A stretch of DNA of 6,824 nucleotides from Paracoccaceae bacterium (GTDB lineage Bacteria > Pseudomonadota > Alphaproteobacteria > Rhodobacterales > Rhodobacteraceae): the NCBI GenBank assembly GCA_007123625.1, contig SKKS01000162.1:1-6824 (forward strand), read 5' to 3'. A program made the translations under genes and the position numbers. Numbering within the stretch: the stretch's first letter is position 1; each line of letters opens with the position of its first letter. Shown here in pieces: positions 1 through 5,423 of this stretch. The notes beneath the pieces were generated by a model that was not told the origin of the DNA, did no database searches, and worked only from the letters and a program-made list of their open reading frames with translations.

Positions 1-111
1 CGTACCGGACACAGGCATGTGACTTCGTGATGACCGAGCGGGCGCCAGCGCCTTGTCGTGTCGCAGCAGAGCCACAGTGCCGAGGGTGCAGGCCAGAACC
101 AGAGGGGCCAC
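1..111 (-). other. Left margin, possible 5' end of an unidentified leftward gene
   Basis: No gene can be secured in these bases. Read leftward from a GTG at 111, the frame stays open to the window edge and begins with a short hydrophobic run (APLVLACTLGTVALL) followed by charged and Ala-rich residues, which resembles a signal peptide or membrane anchor. An ATG in the same frame lies at 18. Neither start has a convincing Shine-Dalgarno sequence, and the GTG sits only four bases beyond the 116-150 hairpin. It may be the beginning of a gene that continues to the left, or chance. The rightward frames through this stretch have no recognisable protein content. Confidence 0.15.
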
Positions 112-115
112 GACG

Positions 116-150
116 CAAGAGCCCCCGCGCCGGGGGCGCGGGGGCTCTTG
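116..150 (-). terminator. Perfect 16-bp GC-rich hairpin, probable terminator of the small protein gene
   Basis: Bases 116-131 and 135-150 are exact reverse complements, enclosing a three-base loop (GGG on the + strand). The stem starts 17 bases after the stop codon of the leftward gene at 168-494, the usual place for an intrinsic terminator. The distal arm ends CTCTTG but no real U-tract follows on either strand, so termination efficiency is uncertain. Because the stem is symmetrical it could work for transcripts from either side. Confidence 0.6.
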
Positions 151-167
151 GGCGCAGTAGTGCTGTA

Positions 168-494
168 TCAGGCGGCCTGTGCCTCGGCGGCTGCGGCGGC
201 ATTGCGGCGCTCGCTCTCCTCGCGCGACAGCGCGACGGAGGTGCGCACACCACGCCCCACAAACTCCATCAACCCATTCACGACACGTTCGTTCGGGTCG
301 ATCCCGGCGCAGGACAGAACTTCGCGCCCGTCGCGCGAGCGTGCCCAGCGGGCGATCTGTTCCGGCCCGTTGCCGTATTTCTTGTCGTCGGCGATGGCGT
401 CATCCAGCGCGGCCAGCACCACTGCAGCGAACAATTTGCGCGCACGCGCGCCCTGTTCGTGGTTGAAAGCTGTGCCATCCGTGGAATCGAACAT
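168..494 (-). CDS. Small conserved alphaproteobacterial protein, DUF6280-like
   Basis: This encodes 108 residues. I recognise it as a small, strongly conserved Rhodobacterales protein, to my recollection the DUF6280 family; no biochemical function is known to me. It is soluble, with no signal peptide or membrane helix. Visible features are a helical N-terminal half (EQGARARKLFAAVVLAALDDAI, residues 13-34), a conserved-looking centre with RWARSRDGREVLSCAGIDPNER (residues 49-70), and an Ala/Glu-rich tail. The ATG at 494 is chosen over longer upstream frames because AAGGA lies seven bases before it and because the upstream extension has low-complexity, non-conserved character. The gene is divergent from efp across a 214-base gap and is followed by the 116-150 hairpin. 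Being a real gene is well supported; the family name is from memory and the role is unknown. Confidence 0.85.
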   Translation of the reverse strand: MFDSTDGTAFNHEQGARARKLFAAVVLAALDDAIADDKKYGNGPEQIARWARSRDGREVLSCAGIDPNERVVNGLMEFVGRGVRTSVALSREESERRNAAAAAEAQAA

Positions 495-708
495 ACTGAG
501 GTCCTTTATTCGTATTCTTGCGCTTGCATTTGCCCGTTTGGCGTACCTACGCGTTCCGGCAGGCGATTCGCTACCTTCTTGATGCATACCTGCTATGCGC
601 CGGGCGCATGTTGGCGAATTCATGCCGGGCAAAGCCTGTTCTTGCACCAAATCTCACCGCAAGATATAGGGGCGCTCAAAGGTTCCGCAAGTCAGTCCAG
701 GGTGAGAC
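495..708. promoter_or_regulatory. Divergent intergenic region between the small protein gene and efp
   Basis: This 214-base gap must hold the promoters of both flanking genes. It is less GC-rich than its surroundings. For efp the best candidate is at 642-670, listed separately. For the leftward gene I see no clear -35/-10 pair, only A-rich sequence in the 40 bases before its ribosome binding site. Two small dyads are visible: GCATA at 584-588 with TATGC at 594-598, and GCATG at 606-610 with CATGC at 621-625. Either could be an operator half-site pair, but both arms are only five bases and this is weak. Confidence 0.5.
642..670 (+). promoter_or_regulatory. Candidate sigma-70-type promoter of efp
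   Basis: TTGCAC at 642-647 and TATAGG at 665-670 are separated by 17 bases, the ideal spacing. The -10 matches TATAAT at four of six positions and the -35 matches only the TTG core. Transcription would begin near 677, giving a 5' leader of about 32 bases before the efp ATG. The inference rests on position and sequence only. Confidence 0.4.
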
Positions 709-1272
709 ATGCCAAAGATCAACGGAAACGAAATCCGTCCGGGTAACGTTCTGGAACACGACGGCGGCTTGTGGGCGGCGGTCAAGGTGAACCATGTCAA
801 ACCCGGCAAGGGGGGGGCTTTCGCGCAGGTAGAGATGAAGAATTTGCGCGATGGCCGCAAGTTGAACGAACGCTTCCGGTCCGAGGACAAGGTCGAGCGC
901 GTGCGACTGGAGCAGAAGGACCAGCAGTTCCTGTATCAGAACGACGACATGCTTGTGTTCATGGACATGGAAAGTTTCGAGCAGCTGGAACTGCCCGCCG
1001 ATATTCTGGGGGAACGTCGCCCGTTCCTGCAGGATGGCATGATGGTCACGATCGAGTATCATGGTGAAGAAGCGCTGAACGTGTCGTTGCCGCAAAAGGT
1101 GACATGCACCATCGTCGAGACCGAGCCGGTGGTGAAAGGCCAGACTGCAGCCAACAGCTACAAGCCCGCCATACTGGACAATGGTGTGCGCGTGATGGTG
1201 CCGCCGTTCGTGGGGCAGGATGAAGCCATCGTTGTGAACACCGAAACCTTCGAATACACCGAACGCGCCTGA
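709..1272 (+). CDS. efp: Translation elongation factor P
   Basis: EF-P binds between the ribosomal P and E sites and speeds peptide-bond formation at proline runs. The 187-residue length is the family norm. The N-terminal KOW-like domain (about residues 1-65) carries the loop KPGKGGAF at 31-38, placing the modifiable residue at Lys34, as in E. coli-type EF-P that is lysylated by EpmA; the modification itself is expected, not seen. Two OB-type domains follow (about 66-127 and 130-187), including VKGQTAANSYKPA at 142-154 and a closing NTETFEYTERA. AGGG at 699-702 lies six bases before the ATG and fixes the start. An eight-G run at 810-817 covers the Lys34 codon end and the next two glycine codons. 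It is divergent from the small gene at 168-494 and may be co-transcribed with the envelope protein gene 46 bases downstream. Confidence 0.97.
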   Translation: MPKINGNEIRPGNVLEHDGGLWAAVKVNHVKPGKGGAFAQVEMKNLRDGRKLNERFRSEDKVERVRLEQKDQQFLYQNDDMLVFMDMESFEQLELPADILGERRPFLQDGMMVTIEYHGEEALNVSLPQKVTCTIVETEPVVKGQTAANSYKPAILDNGVRVMVPPFVGQDEAIVVNTETFEYTERA

Positions 1273-1318
1273 TCCGGTCGGGACGGGCGCGCGCGGACCG
1301 AATTGCTGGAGTTCCGCG

Positions 1319-2527
1319 ATGCGCTGGTTGATGGCGGCGATGCTGAGTTGTGGCCTTGGGGCCACCCCCGTGCTGGCGCGGGATCTGCAGGTGACGCTCG
1401 ACTGGCCCGGGCTTGGGCAAGTCCCGACAGGGGCCGAGGCGTTGTTCGAATTGCGCAACGCCGAGGGGGCGCTGCTGCGTCGGATGCGTGTCCCGCTCGA
1501 CGCGGGGGAGGCGGGATTGCACACCACGCTGGAGGACGTGCCCGGACCGGCCGCGTCCCTGCGCGCCGGGGTGCTGCATCGGGCGCAGGTGATCGCCACG
1601 ATGCATGCGGTCACCATGCCCGAAACGCGGTCCCTTACCCTCGATCCGATGGAGCTTGATCCGATGCTGGCCATCGGCTTCGCCCAGCCTATGCGCTGCG
1701 CCGAGGCCGATTTGGCCTTCGCCATGACCGATGACGGCGCGATCCGGATGCGCCATGACGCCGGGGTGATCGTGCTGCCGCCGTTGCCCGATGCGCCGCC
1801 CGGATGGTTCGGCGCCCAGGCGTCCGAAGTGTGGCTGCACGGAAACCGGCTACAGGTCACGCTGGACGGCGCGGATCTGGGCGAATGCGTACCGGTGCTG
1901 GGTCCGGTGCTGCTGCCCTTTACCGCCACCGGGCGCGATTCGGACTGGACCCTGCGCATCACTGCTGACGCGATTGCCCTGCGGCTGGCCGGGGATGAAG
2001 AAGCGCAGGCGCGGGCGCTTCCGCCCATCGCGATGATCGACGGGCGACTGGAAGTGGATGCCGGTGCCTTTCAGGTGACGCTCAGCGACACGATCTGCCA
2101 TGACCGGCTGAGCGGGATGCCGTCGCCCGTTCTGGTGGGGGTGGAAACCGATGCGGCAACGCTGCGCGGCTGCGGCGGGGACCCGGGGCAATTGTTGCGC
2201 GGCCAGGAATGGCAGGTCACGGGGCTGTTGGGTGTGCCGGTCGATGCCGCGTTGGCGGCGTTTCCGGAACTGACCATGCGGTTCGTCAATGGCAGGGTCA
2301 GCGGGAGGGCGGCATGCAACCTGTATTTCGGCGACCTTGAGGTGGGCCTGAGCGGGTTGCGCTTTGGCCAGATGGCCACCACCCGTGTGGCCTGCCCGCC
2401 CGCGCTGCAGGCGCTCGAGCGGCGGTTTCTCGATGCGATGGAGGCGGTCACGCGCTTCGACATCGGGCGCGAGGGGGTCGCGATCTTCTATGCGGGGCAG
2501 TCGCCGGTGATGACCGCGCGCCGGTAA
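1319..2527 (+). CDS. Exported multi-domain envelope protein with MliC-like, COG3650-like and META/HslJ-like modules
   Basis: The product has 402 residues and a cleavable-type signal peptide (hydrophobic MAAMLSCGLGATPVLA, likely cut after Ala20), so it should be periplasmic. C11 does not sit in a good lipobox. Modules in order: residues 22-115, a beta-rich region possibly related to YbaY; 121-192, MliC-like (lysozyme inhibitor fold) with C127 and C190; 199-287, COG3650-like, with FTATGRDSDW and CHDRLSGMPSP...GCGG (C260, C285); 297-402, META/HslJ-like, with NGRVSGRAACNLYFGDL and TTRVACP (C333, C359). The mature part has exactly six cysteines, two per module, suggesting three internal disulfides. 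GGAG at 1308-1311, seven bases before the ATG, supports the start. It follows efp by 46 bases. META and MliC-like domains occur in envelope-stress and lysozyme-resistance proteins; the exact role here is unknown. Domain calls are by eye; META is the surest and YbaY the least sure. Confidence 0.85.
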   Translation: MRWLMAAMLSCGLGATPVLARDLQVTLDWPGLGQVPTGAEALFELRNAEGALLRRMRVPLDAGEAGLHTTLEDVPGPAASLRAGVLHRAQVIATMHAVTMPETRSLTLDPMELDPMLAIGFAQPMRCAEADLAFAMTDDGAIRMRHDAGVIVLPPLPDAPPGWFGAQASEVWLHGNRLQVTLDGADLGECVPVLGPVLLPFTATGRDSDWTLRITADAIALRLAGDEEAQARALPPIAMIDGRLEVDAGAFQVTLSDTICHDRLSGMPSPVLVGVETDAATLRGCGGDPGQLLRGQEWQVTGLLGVPVDAALAAFPELTMRFVNGRVSGRAACNLYFGDLEVGLSGLRFGQMATTRVACPPALQALERRFLDAMEAVTRFDIGREGVAIFYAGQSPVMTARR

Positions 2528-2829
2528 GCGCGGGGGTGCGGCGGGAGCTGCGCCCGACGGGGCGCTGGCAGGGTCGTTGCCCTTCTTAACCGACATGGGC
2601 CCGCTGCGTTCCCGTTGCCGCCGCGCGGCGAACCTCGCCTGCACACCCGATCCTCGGGCCAAACGAGCGCTGACCATTTCACTGCCGGGCACGACGGTCG
2701 CAGTCCTGTCCGGCGTGTCGCGTTGCCCTGATGCTTATGCCCCTGAACTTTGAGTGCGCGCGCAAGCGCGCGCACGGCCCAACGCCGCAAGGCGCGGCTT
2801 GCAGCGCCGCGCGGGGGCGGGAGGGGCGG
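2528..2829. other. Convergent intergenic gap of 302 bases, no gene seen
   Basis: This lies between the stop of the envelope protein gene and the stop of the leftward mutY. I see no tRNA, small RNA signature or ORF with convincing protein content; frames that run through it on either strand are Arg/Pro/Ala-rich, as expected of high-GC non-coding sequence. It holds two hairpins near mutY (2754-2775 and 2792-2812), and the region may act as a two-way terminator. A short stretch around 2730-2753 is more AT-rich than its surroundings. Confidence 0.6.
2754..2775. terminator. GC-alternating hairpin between convergent genes
   Basis: Bases 2754-2763 (GTGCGCGCGC) and 2766-2775 (GCGCGCGCAC) are exact reverse complements with AA between them, or a nine-pair stem with a CAAG tetraloop. 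A weaker seven-pair stem follows at 2792-2798 with 2806-2812. Both lie between the ends of converging genes, so a bidirectional terminator is plausible, but neither has a U-tract on either side. Confidence 0.35.
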
Positions 2830-3900
2830 TCAGACCGGCTTGCCCGGTGTCAGCGATGGTGCCGCGATCGCCCATGCCTTGCGCATCACCGTGGGCAGCG
2901 CGCGTGGGTCGAACTCGGCTGCGGGAACGAACGCCCCGCGCGCAGGGGGCACGCCCAGGGGGACCTGTGCCAGTCGCACGCGCAGCCGCAGGTGAAAATG
3001 CGTGAACGTGTGGCGCACCTCTGCCCCGGCGTCGCGCCACAGCGCCTCCAGCGGGGGCGCCTCGGGCGGCGCTGCTTCTTCGGTCCAGGTACTGCCCGGC
3101 CAACCCAGCATCCCGCCCAGCAGGCCCTGCGCAGGCCGCCGCTCCAACAGCACCGCCCCGTCCGCGCGGGAGGCGACATAGACGATGCCAAGGCGCACGG
3201 GTTTCATGGGTTTCGCCGTCTTGCGGGGTAATTCGGCTGCGATCCCCGCCGCGCGTGCGGCGCAGGCCCCGGCCAGCGGGCATATCCCGCAGGCAGGCGC
3301 GCGCGGGGTGCAGACGGTGGCGCCCAGATCCATTACCGCTTGCGCATAATCGCCGGGGCGTTCGCGCGGTGTCAGCCCGGTGGCCAGCGCGGTCAATTCG
3401 CGCTTGGCCGCAGGCAGCGGGGTGCTCACCGCATGCAGACGCGCCATCACCCGCTCCACATTGCCGTCCACGACCGTTTCCGGCTGGCCGAAGGCAATCG
3501 CCGCGATGGCCGCCGCAGTGTAAGGGCCGATGCCGGGCAGCTCCTGCAGCCCGGCGCGGCTGCGTGGAAACGCGCCCCGCGCCGCGACGATCCGCGCGCA
3601 TTTCAACAGGTTGCGCGCCCTTGCGTAGTATCCAAGCCCCGCCCAGGCGGCCATCACCGCCGCGTCATCGGCGGCGGCCAGCGCCGCCACATCGGGCCAG
3701 CGCGTCGTGAACTTTGCGAAATACGCCTGCACCGCCGCCACCGTGGTCTGCTGCAGCATGATCTCGGACAGCCAGATGCGATAGGGATCGGGTGTCTCCG
3801 CAGCACCCGGCGGCACGCGCCACGGAAGTACCCGCGCATTCCGGTCGTACCAGTCCAGCAACGGACCGGACACGGCGCCTTCAGGGGTGCTGTCACGCAT
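2830..3900 (-). CDS. mutY: A/G-specific adenine DNA glycosylase
   Basis: MutY removes adenine mispaired with 8-oxoguanine in base excision repair. The 356 residues match the family. In order: SEIMLQQT at 45-52 with catalytic Glu46; a helix-hairpin-helix LPGIGPYTAAA at 121-131; VVDGNVERV at 143-151 with the catalytic Asp145; a [4Fe-4S] cluster set C197-X6-C204-X2-C207-X5-C213; then a Pro/Lys linker and a Nudix-like C-terminal domain from about 235, with LLERRPAQGLLGGMLGWPG and the 8-oxoG-recognising FTHFHL at 299-304. All key residues are present, so the enzyme should be active. GGAGG lies seven bases before the ATG at 3900. The gene diverges from the dciA-like gene across 99 bases and converges on the envelope protein gene. 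The function is secure. Confidence 0.97.
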   Translation of the reverse strand: MRDSTPEGAVSGPLLDWYDRNARVLPWRVPPGAAETPDPYRIWLSEIMLQQTTVAAVQAYFAKFTTRWPDVAALAAADDAAVMAAWAGLGYYARARNLLKCARIVAARGAFPRSRAGLQELPGIGPYTAAAIAAIAFGQPETVVDGNVERVMARLHAVSTPLPAAKRELTALATGLTPRERPGDYAQAVMDLGATVCTPRAPACGICPLAGACAARAAGIAAELPRKTAKPMKPVRLGIVYVASRADGAVLLERRPAQGLLGGMLGWPGSTWTEEAAPPEAPPLEALWRDAGAEVRHTFTHFHLRLRVRLAQVPLGVPPARGAFVPAAEFDPRALPTVMRKAWAIAAPSLTPGKPV

Positions 3901-3937
3901 ATTTCAACCTCCGGGTCTTTGATCCGGGCCGCAGCCT

Positions 3938-3966
3938 CTGGCGTCCAAGCGTCATGTGCCTACAAT
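3938..3966 (+). promoter_or_regulatory. Candidate promoter for the dciA-like/dsbA-like operon
   Basis: TACAAT at 3961-3966 matches the sigma-70 -10 consensus at five of six positions. Seventeen bases upstream is CTGGCG at 3938-3943, a weak -35. The expected transcription start, about seven bases after the -10, falls at about 3973-3974, right at the ATG of the nine-codon mini-ORF. This rests on sequence alone. Confidence 0.45.
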
Positions 3967-3973
3967 AGGACTC

Positions 3974-4003
3974 ATGTTTCAACACGCCACATACCCCCAA
4001 TGA
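3974..4003 (+). CDS. Possible nine-codon leader peptide overlapping the dciA-like start
   Basis: ATG at 3974 opens a frame for MFQHATYPQ and stops with TGA at 4001-4003, which overlaps the ATG of the next gene (4000-4002) as ATGA. AGGA at 3967-3970 lies three bases upstream, a short spacing; if transcription starts at 3973-3974 the ORF would instead be leaderless. The downstream gene has no Shine-Dalgarno of its own, so this mini-ORF could deliver ribosomes to it by termination-reinitiation. The peptide has no recognisable function. It may equally be chance, given its length. Confidence 0.3.
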   Translation: MFQHATYPQ

Positions 4004-4617
4004 CGGCGCGCACGCCTTCCGGTCCGGGTGCGCCCGAAAACCCGTCGCGCCCCCGCACGCGGGGATTCGGGCGTGGGTTCCAGCCTGCCGCCGGGCTGTT
4101 GCAGGAGCGGATTCGCAAGGCGGGCGAAAAGCGCGGCTTTGCCGTGGCGCGCCTGCTCACCCACTGGGACGAGATCGTGGGCGCGGACACTGCCCGAACC
4201 TGCCGCCCGGTGCGCATCGGTTATGCGCGCGGCGGCATGGGGGCGACGCTGACCTTGCTTGTGCCCGGCGCGCAGGCGCCGCGCGTACAGATGCAGCTTG
4301 AAGCGATCCGCGCGCAGGTGAACGCGCTCTATGGCTACAACGCCGTGGCGCGCATTCATCTGACCCAGACCGCACCGCAGGGGTTCGCCGAGGCGCAGGC
4401 AACCTTTGACCCGGCACCTGCGTCACCGTCATCAGCGGATCCGCGCACGCCCGGCCCGGGTCCGCGCGCGGCGCAGGGCACCACACTCGACCCCGGCGTG
4501 GACCGGGCAGCGCGCGCCTGTGCGGATGGCGTGGGTGACCAGGGCTTGCGCGCGGCGCTCGAAAATCTGGCGCGCAATGTGCTTAACCGAAATTCCAGAA
4601 CAGCAAGGACCCCGTGA
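4000..4617 (+). CDS. DUF721 protein, DciA-like replicative helicase loader candidate
   Basis: The 205-residue product contains a DUF721 domain at about residues 27-125, with GLLQERIRKAG, HWDEIVG (W56) and the closing LYGYNAVARIHL. DUF721 is the domain of DciA, which binds the replicative helicase DnaB and helps place it on DNA in bacteria without DnaC or DnaI; the alphaproteobacterial members are less studied, so the role is inferred from the family. A Pro/Ala-rich, probably disordered linker (126-165) and a C-terminal helix (about 180-198) follow. The N-terminal 25 residues are also disordered and basic. The ATG at 4000 is the only usual start that fits the domain, but the sequence before it (CATACCCCCA) has no Shine-Dalgarno; see the mini-ORF at 3974. 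The stop overlaps the next start by one base, so the two genes are translationally coupled. Confidence 0.85.
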   Translation: MTARTPSGPGAPENPSRPRTRGFGRGFQPAAGLLQERIRKAGEKRGFAVARLLTHWDEIVGADTARTCRPVRIGYARGGMGATLTLLVPGAQAPRVQMQLEAIRAQVNALYGYNAVARIHLTQTAPQGFAEAQATFDPAPASPSSADPRTPGPGPRAAQGTTLDPGVDRAARACADGVGDQGLRAALENLARNVLNRNSRTARTP

Positions 4618-5288
4618 TGCTGACCCGAATCGTTCCTGTCGTTGCCCTCGCCGCCGCCGGTGCCGCCGGATTTTGGTGGATGAACCGCGCCGACGTGCCC
4701 GCCACCACCGAATTGCCCGCCGTCAGTACGGCCAGCGCCGATACCGTCAGCGCCGATCTGCCCATGGTGCCGGAAATGACGCTTGGCGACCCAGACGCGC
4801 CGGTACGGATCGTCGAATATGCCTCGTTCACCTGTCCGCATTGCGCCAATTTCCACCTGGGGCCGTTCCAGCAGATCAAGGAACAGTTCATCGAGACCGG
4901 GCAGGTCCATTATACCGTGCGGGAAGTGTTCTTTGACCGTTACGGCCTGTGGGCGGCGATGGTGGCGCGCTGCGATGGCCCCGACCGGTTCCACGGCATT
5001 TCCGAACTGATCTATCAGACGCAGCAGCAATGGAGCGGGGGCGACAGCCCGGCGGCTGTGGCCGACAACCTGCGCCGACTTGGGCGTCAGGCGGGCATGG
5101 AGACCGAGCAGGTCAATGCTTGTCTTGAGGACAGCGAAATGGCGCTGGCCCTGACCGCAAGCTTTCAGGCCAATGCCGAGGCCGACAACATCCGCGCCAC
5201 GCCCACCTTCATGATCAATGGACAGCAGTATTCGAACATGCCGTGGCCGGAATTCGAGCGCGTTCTGAACGACCTTCTGGAGAACTGA
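4617..5288 (+). CDS. DsbA-family thiol:disulfide oxidoreductase
   Basis: The product has 223 residues. An N-terminal hydrophobic segment (IVPVVALAAAGAAGFWWM, residues 5-22) is a signal anchor or signal peptide, so the protein acts on the periplasmic side. An Ala/Thr/Ser linker follows to about residue 50. The thioredoxin fold then shows the active site CPHC at 73-76 within EYASFTCPHCANFH, an inserted helical region, and the cis-proline loop ATPTFMING at 194-202. Two further cysteines, C119 and C169, may pair. It probably makes or reshuffles disulfides in exported proteins; whether it is an oxidase or a more specialised partner cannot be told. ATG at 4617 is preferred to the in-frame GTG at 4614 because AAGGA at 4605-4609 then has a seven-base spacing. 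The start overlaps the stop of the DUF721 gene (TGATG), indicating one operon. Confidence 0.93.
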   Translation: MLTRIVPVVALAAAGAAGFWWMNRADVPATTELPAVSTASADTVSADLPMVPEMTLGDPDAPVRIVEYASFTCPHCANFHLGPFQQIKEQFIETGQVHYTVREVFFDRYGLWAAMVARCDGPDRFHGISELIYQTQQQWSGGDSPAAVADNLRRLGRQAGMETEQVNACLEDSEMALALTASFQANAEADNIRATPTFMINGQQYSNMPWPEFERVLNDLLEN

Positions 5289-5390
5289 GCGGCGGCGGCG
5301 CCGAGGGCATTCGGAGCCTGGGCCGCGTCCCTGTTCTTCGCCTGACGTTGCAGGAATGTTAAGCTCCGAGCGGATAGGATTCGCGCGGGC

Positions 5391-5409
5391 GATCACCGAT
5401 CCTGTGATC
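5391..5409 (+). promoter_or_regulatory. Dyad GATCAC-N7-GTGATC upstream of the sensor gene
   Basis: GATCAC at 5391-5396 and GTGATC at 5404-5409 form an exact six-base inverted repeat with a seven-base centre, ending 14 bases before the sensor ATG and 6 bases before its G-rich ribosome binding site (5416-5421). The shape fits an operator for a dimeric repressor or a small RNA hairpin. A convincing -35/-10 pair is not visible in 5289-5390. Confidence 0.3.
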
Positions 5410-5423
5410 CGGTCCGGGGAGAC

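Noticed and set aside
27..746. Long rightward open frames across the small gene and its promoter region
   Set aside because: They run antisense to the well-supported leftward gene at 168-494, have no family resemblance, and overlap the efp start; typical of high-GC antisense frames.
676..2028. A 450-codon leftward frame antisense to efp and the envelope gene
   Set aside because: The translation is a Ser/Arg/His/Pro-rich mirror of the rightward genes, with no domain or ribosome binding site; both rightward genes are clearly real.
1850..2692. A leftward frame entering the 2528-2829 gap, with an ATG at about 2597 beginning MSVKKGND
   Set aside because: After a few lysine-containing residues it becomes Pro/Ala/Arg-rich and then mirrors the envelope gene; no ribosome binding site or family was seen.
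2528..2829. Search for a tRNA or structured small RNA in the convergent gap
   Set aside because: No cloverleaf, TTCGA-type loop or promoter-terminator pair was found; only simple GC stems are present.
3340..3999. Upstream extension of the DUF721 frame for 220 codons
   Set aside because: It is antisense to mutY, the added residues are Arg/His-rich without conservation signs, and the DUF721 domain fits well after the ATG at 4000.
5311..5369. Seven-base inverted repeat TCGGAGC (5311-5317) and GCTCCGA (5363-5369)
   Set aside because: The arms are short and 45 bases apart; expected by chance in GC-rich sequence and not placed at an obvious control point.
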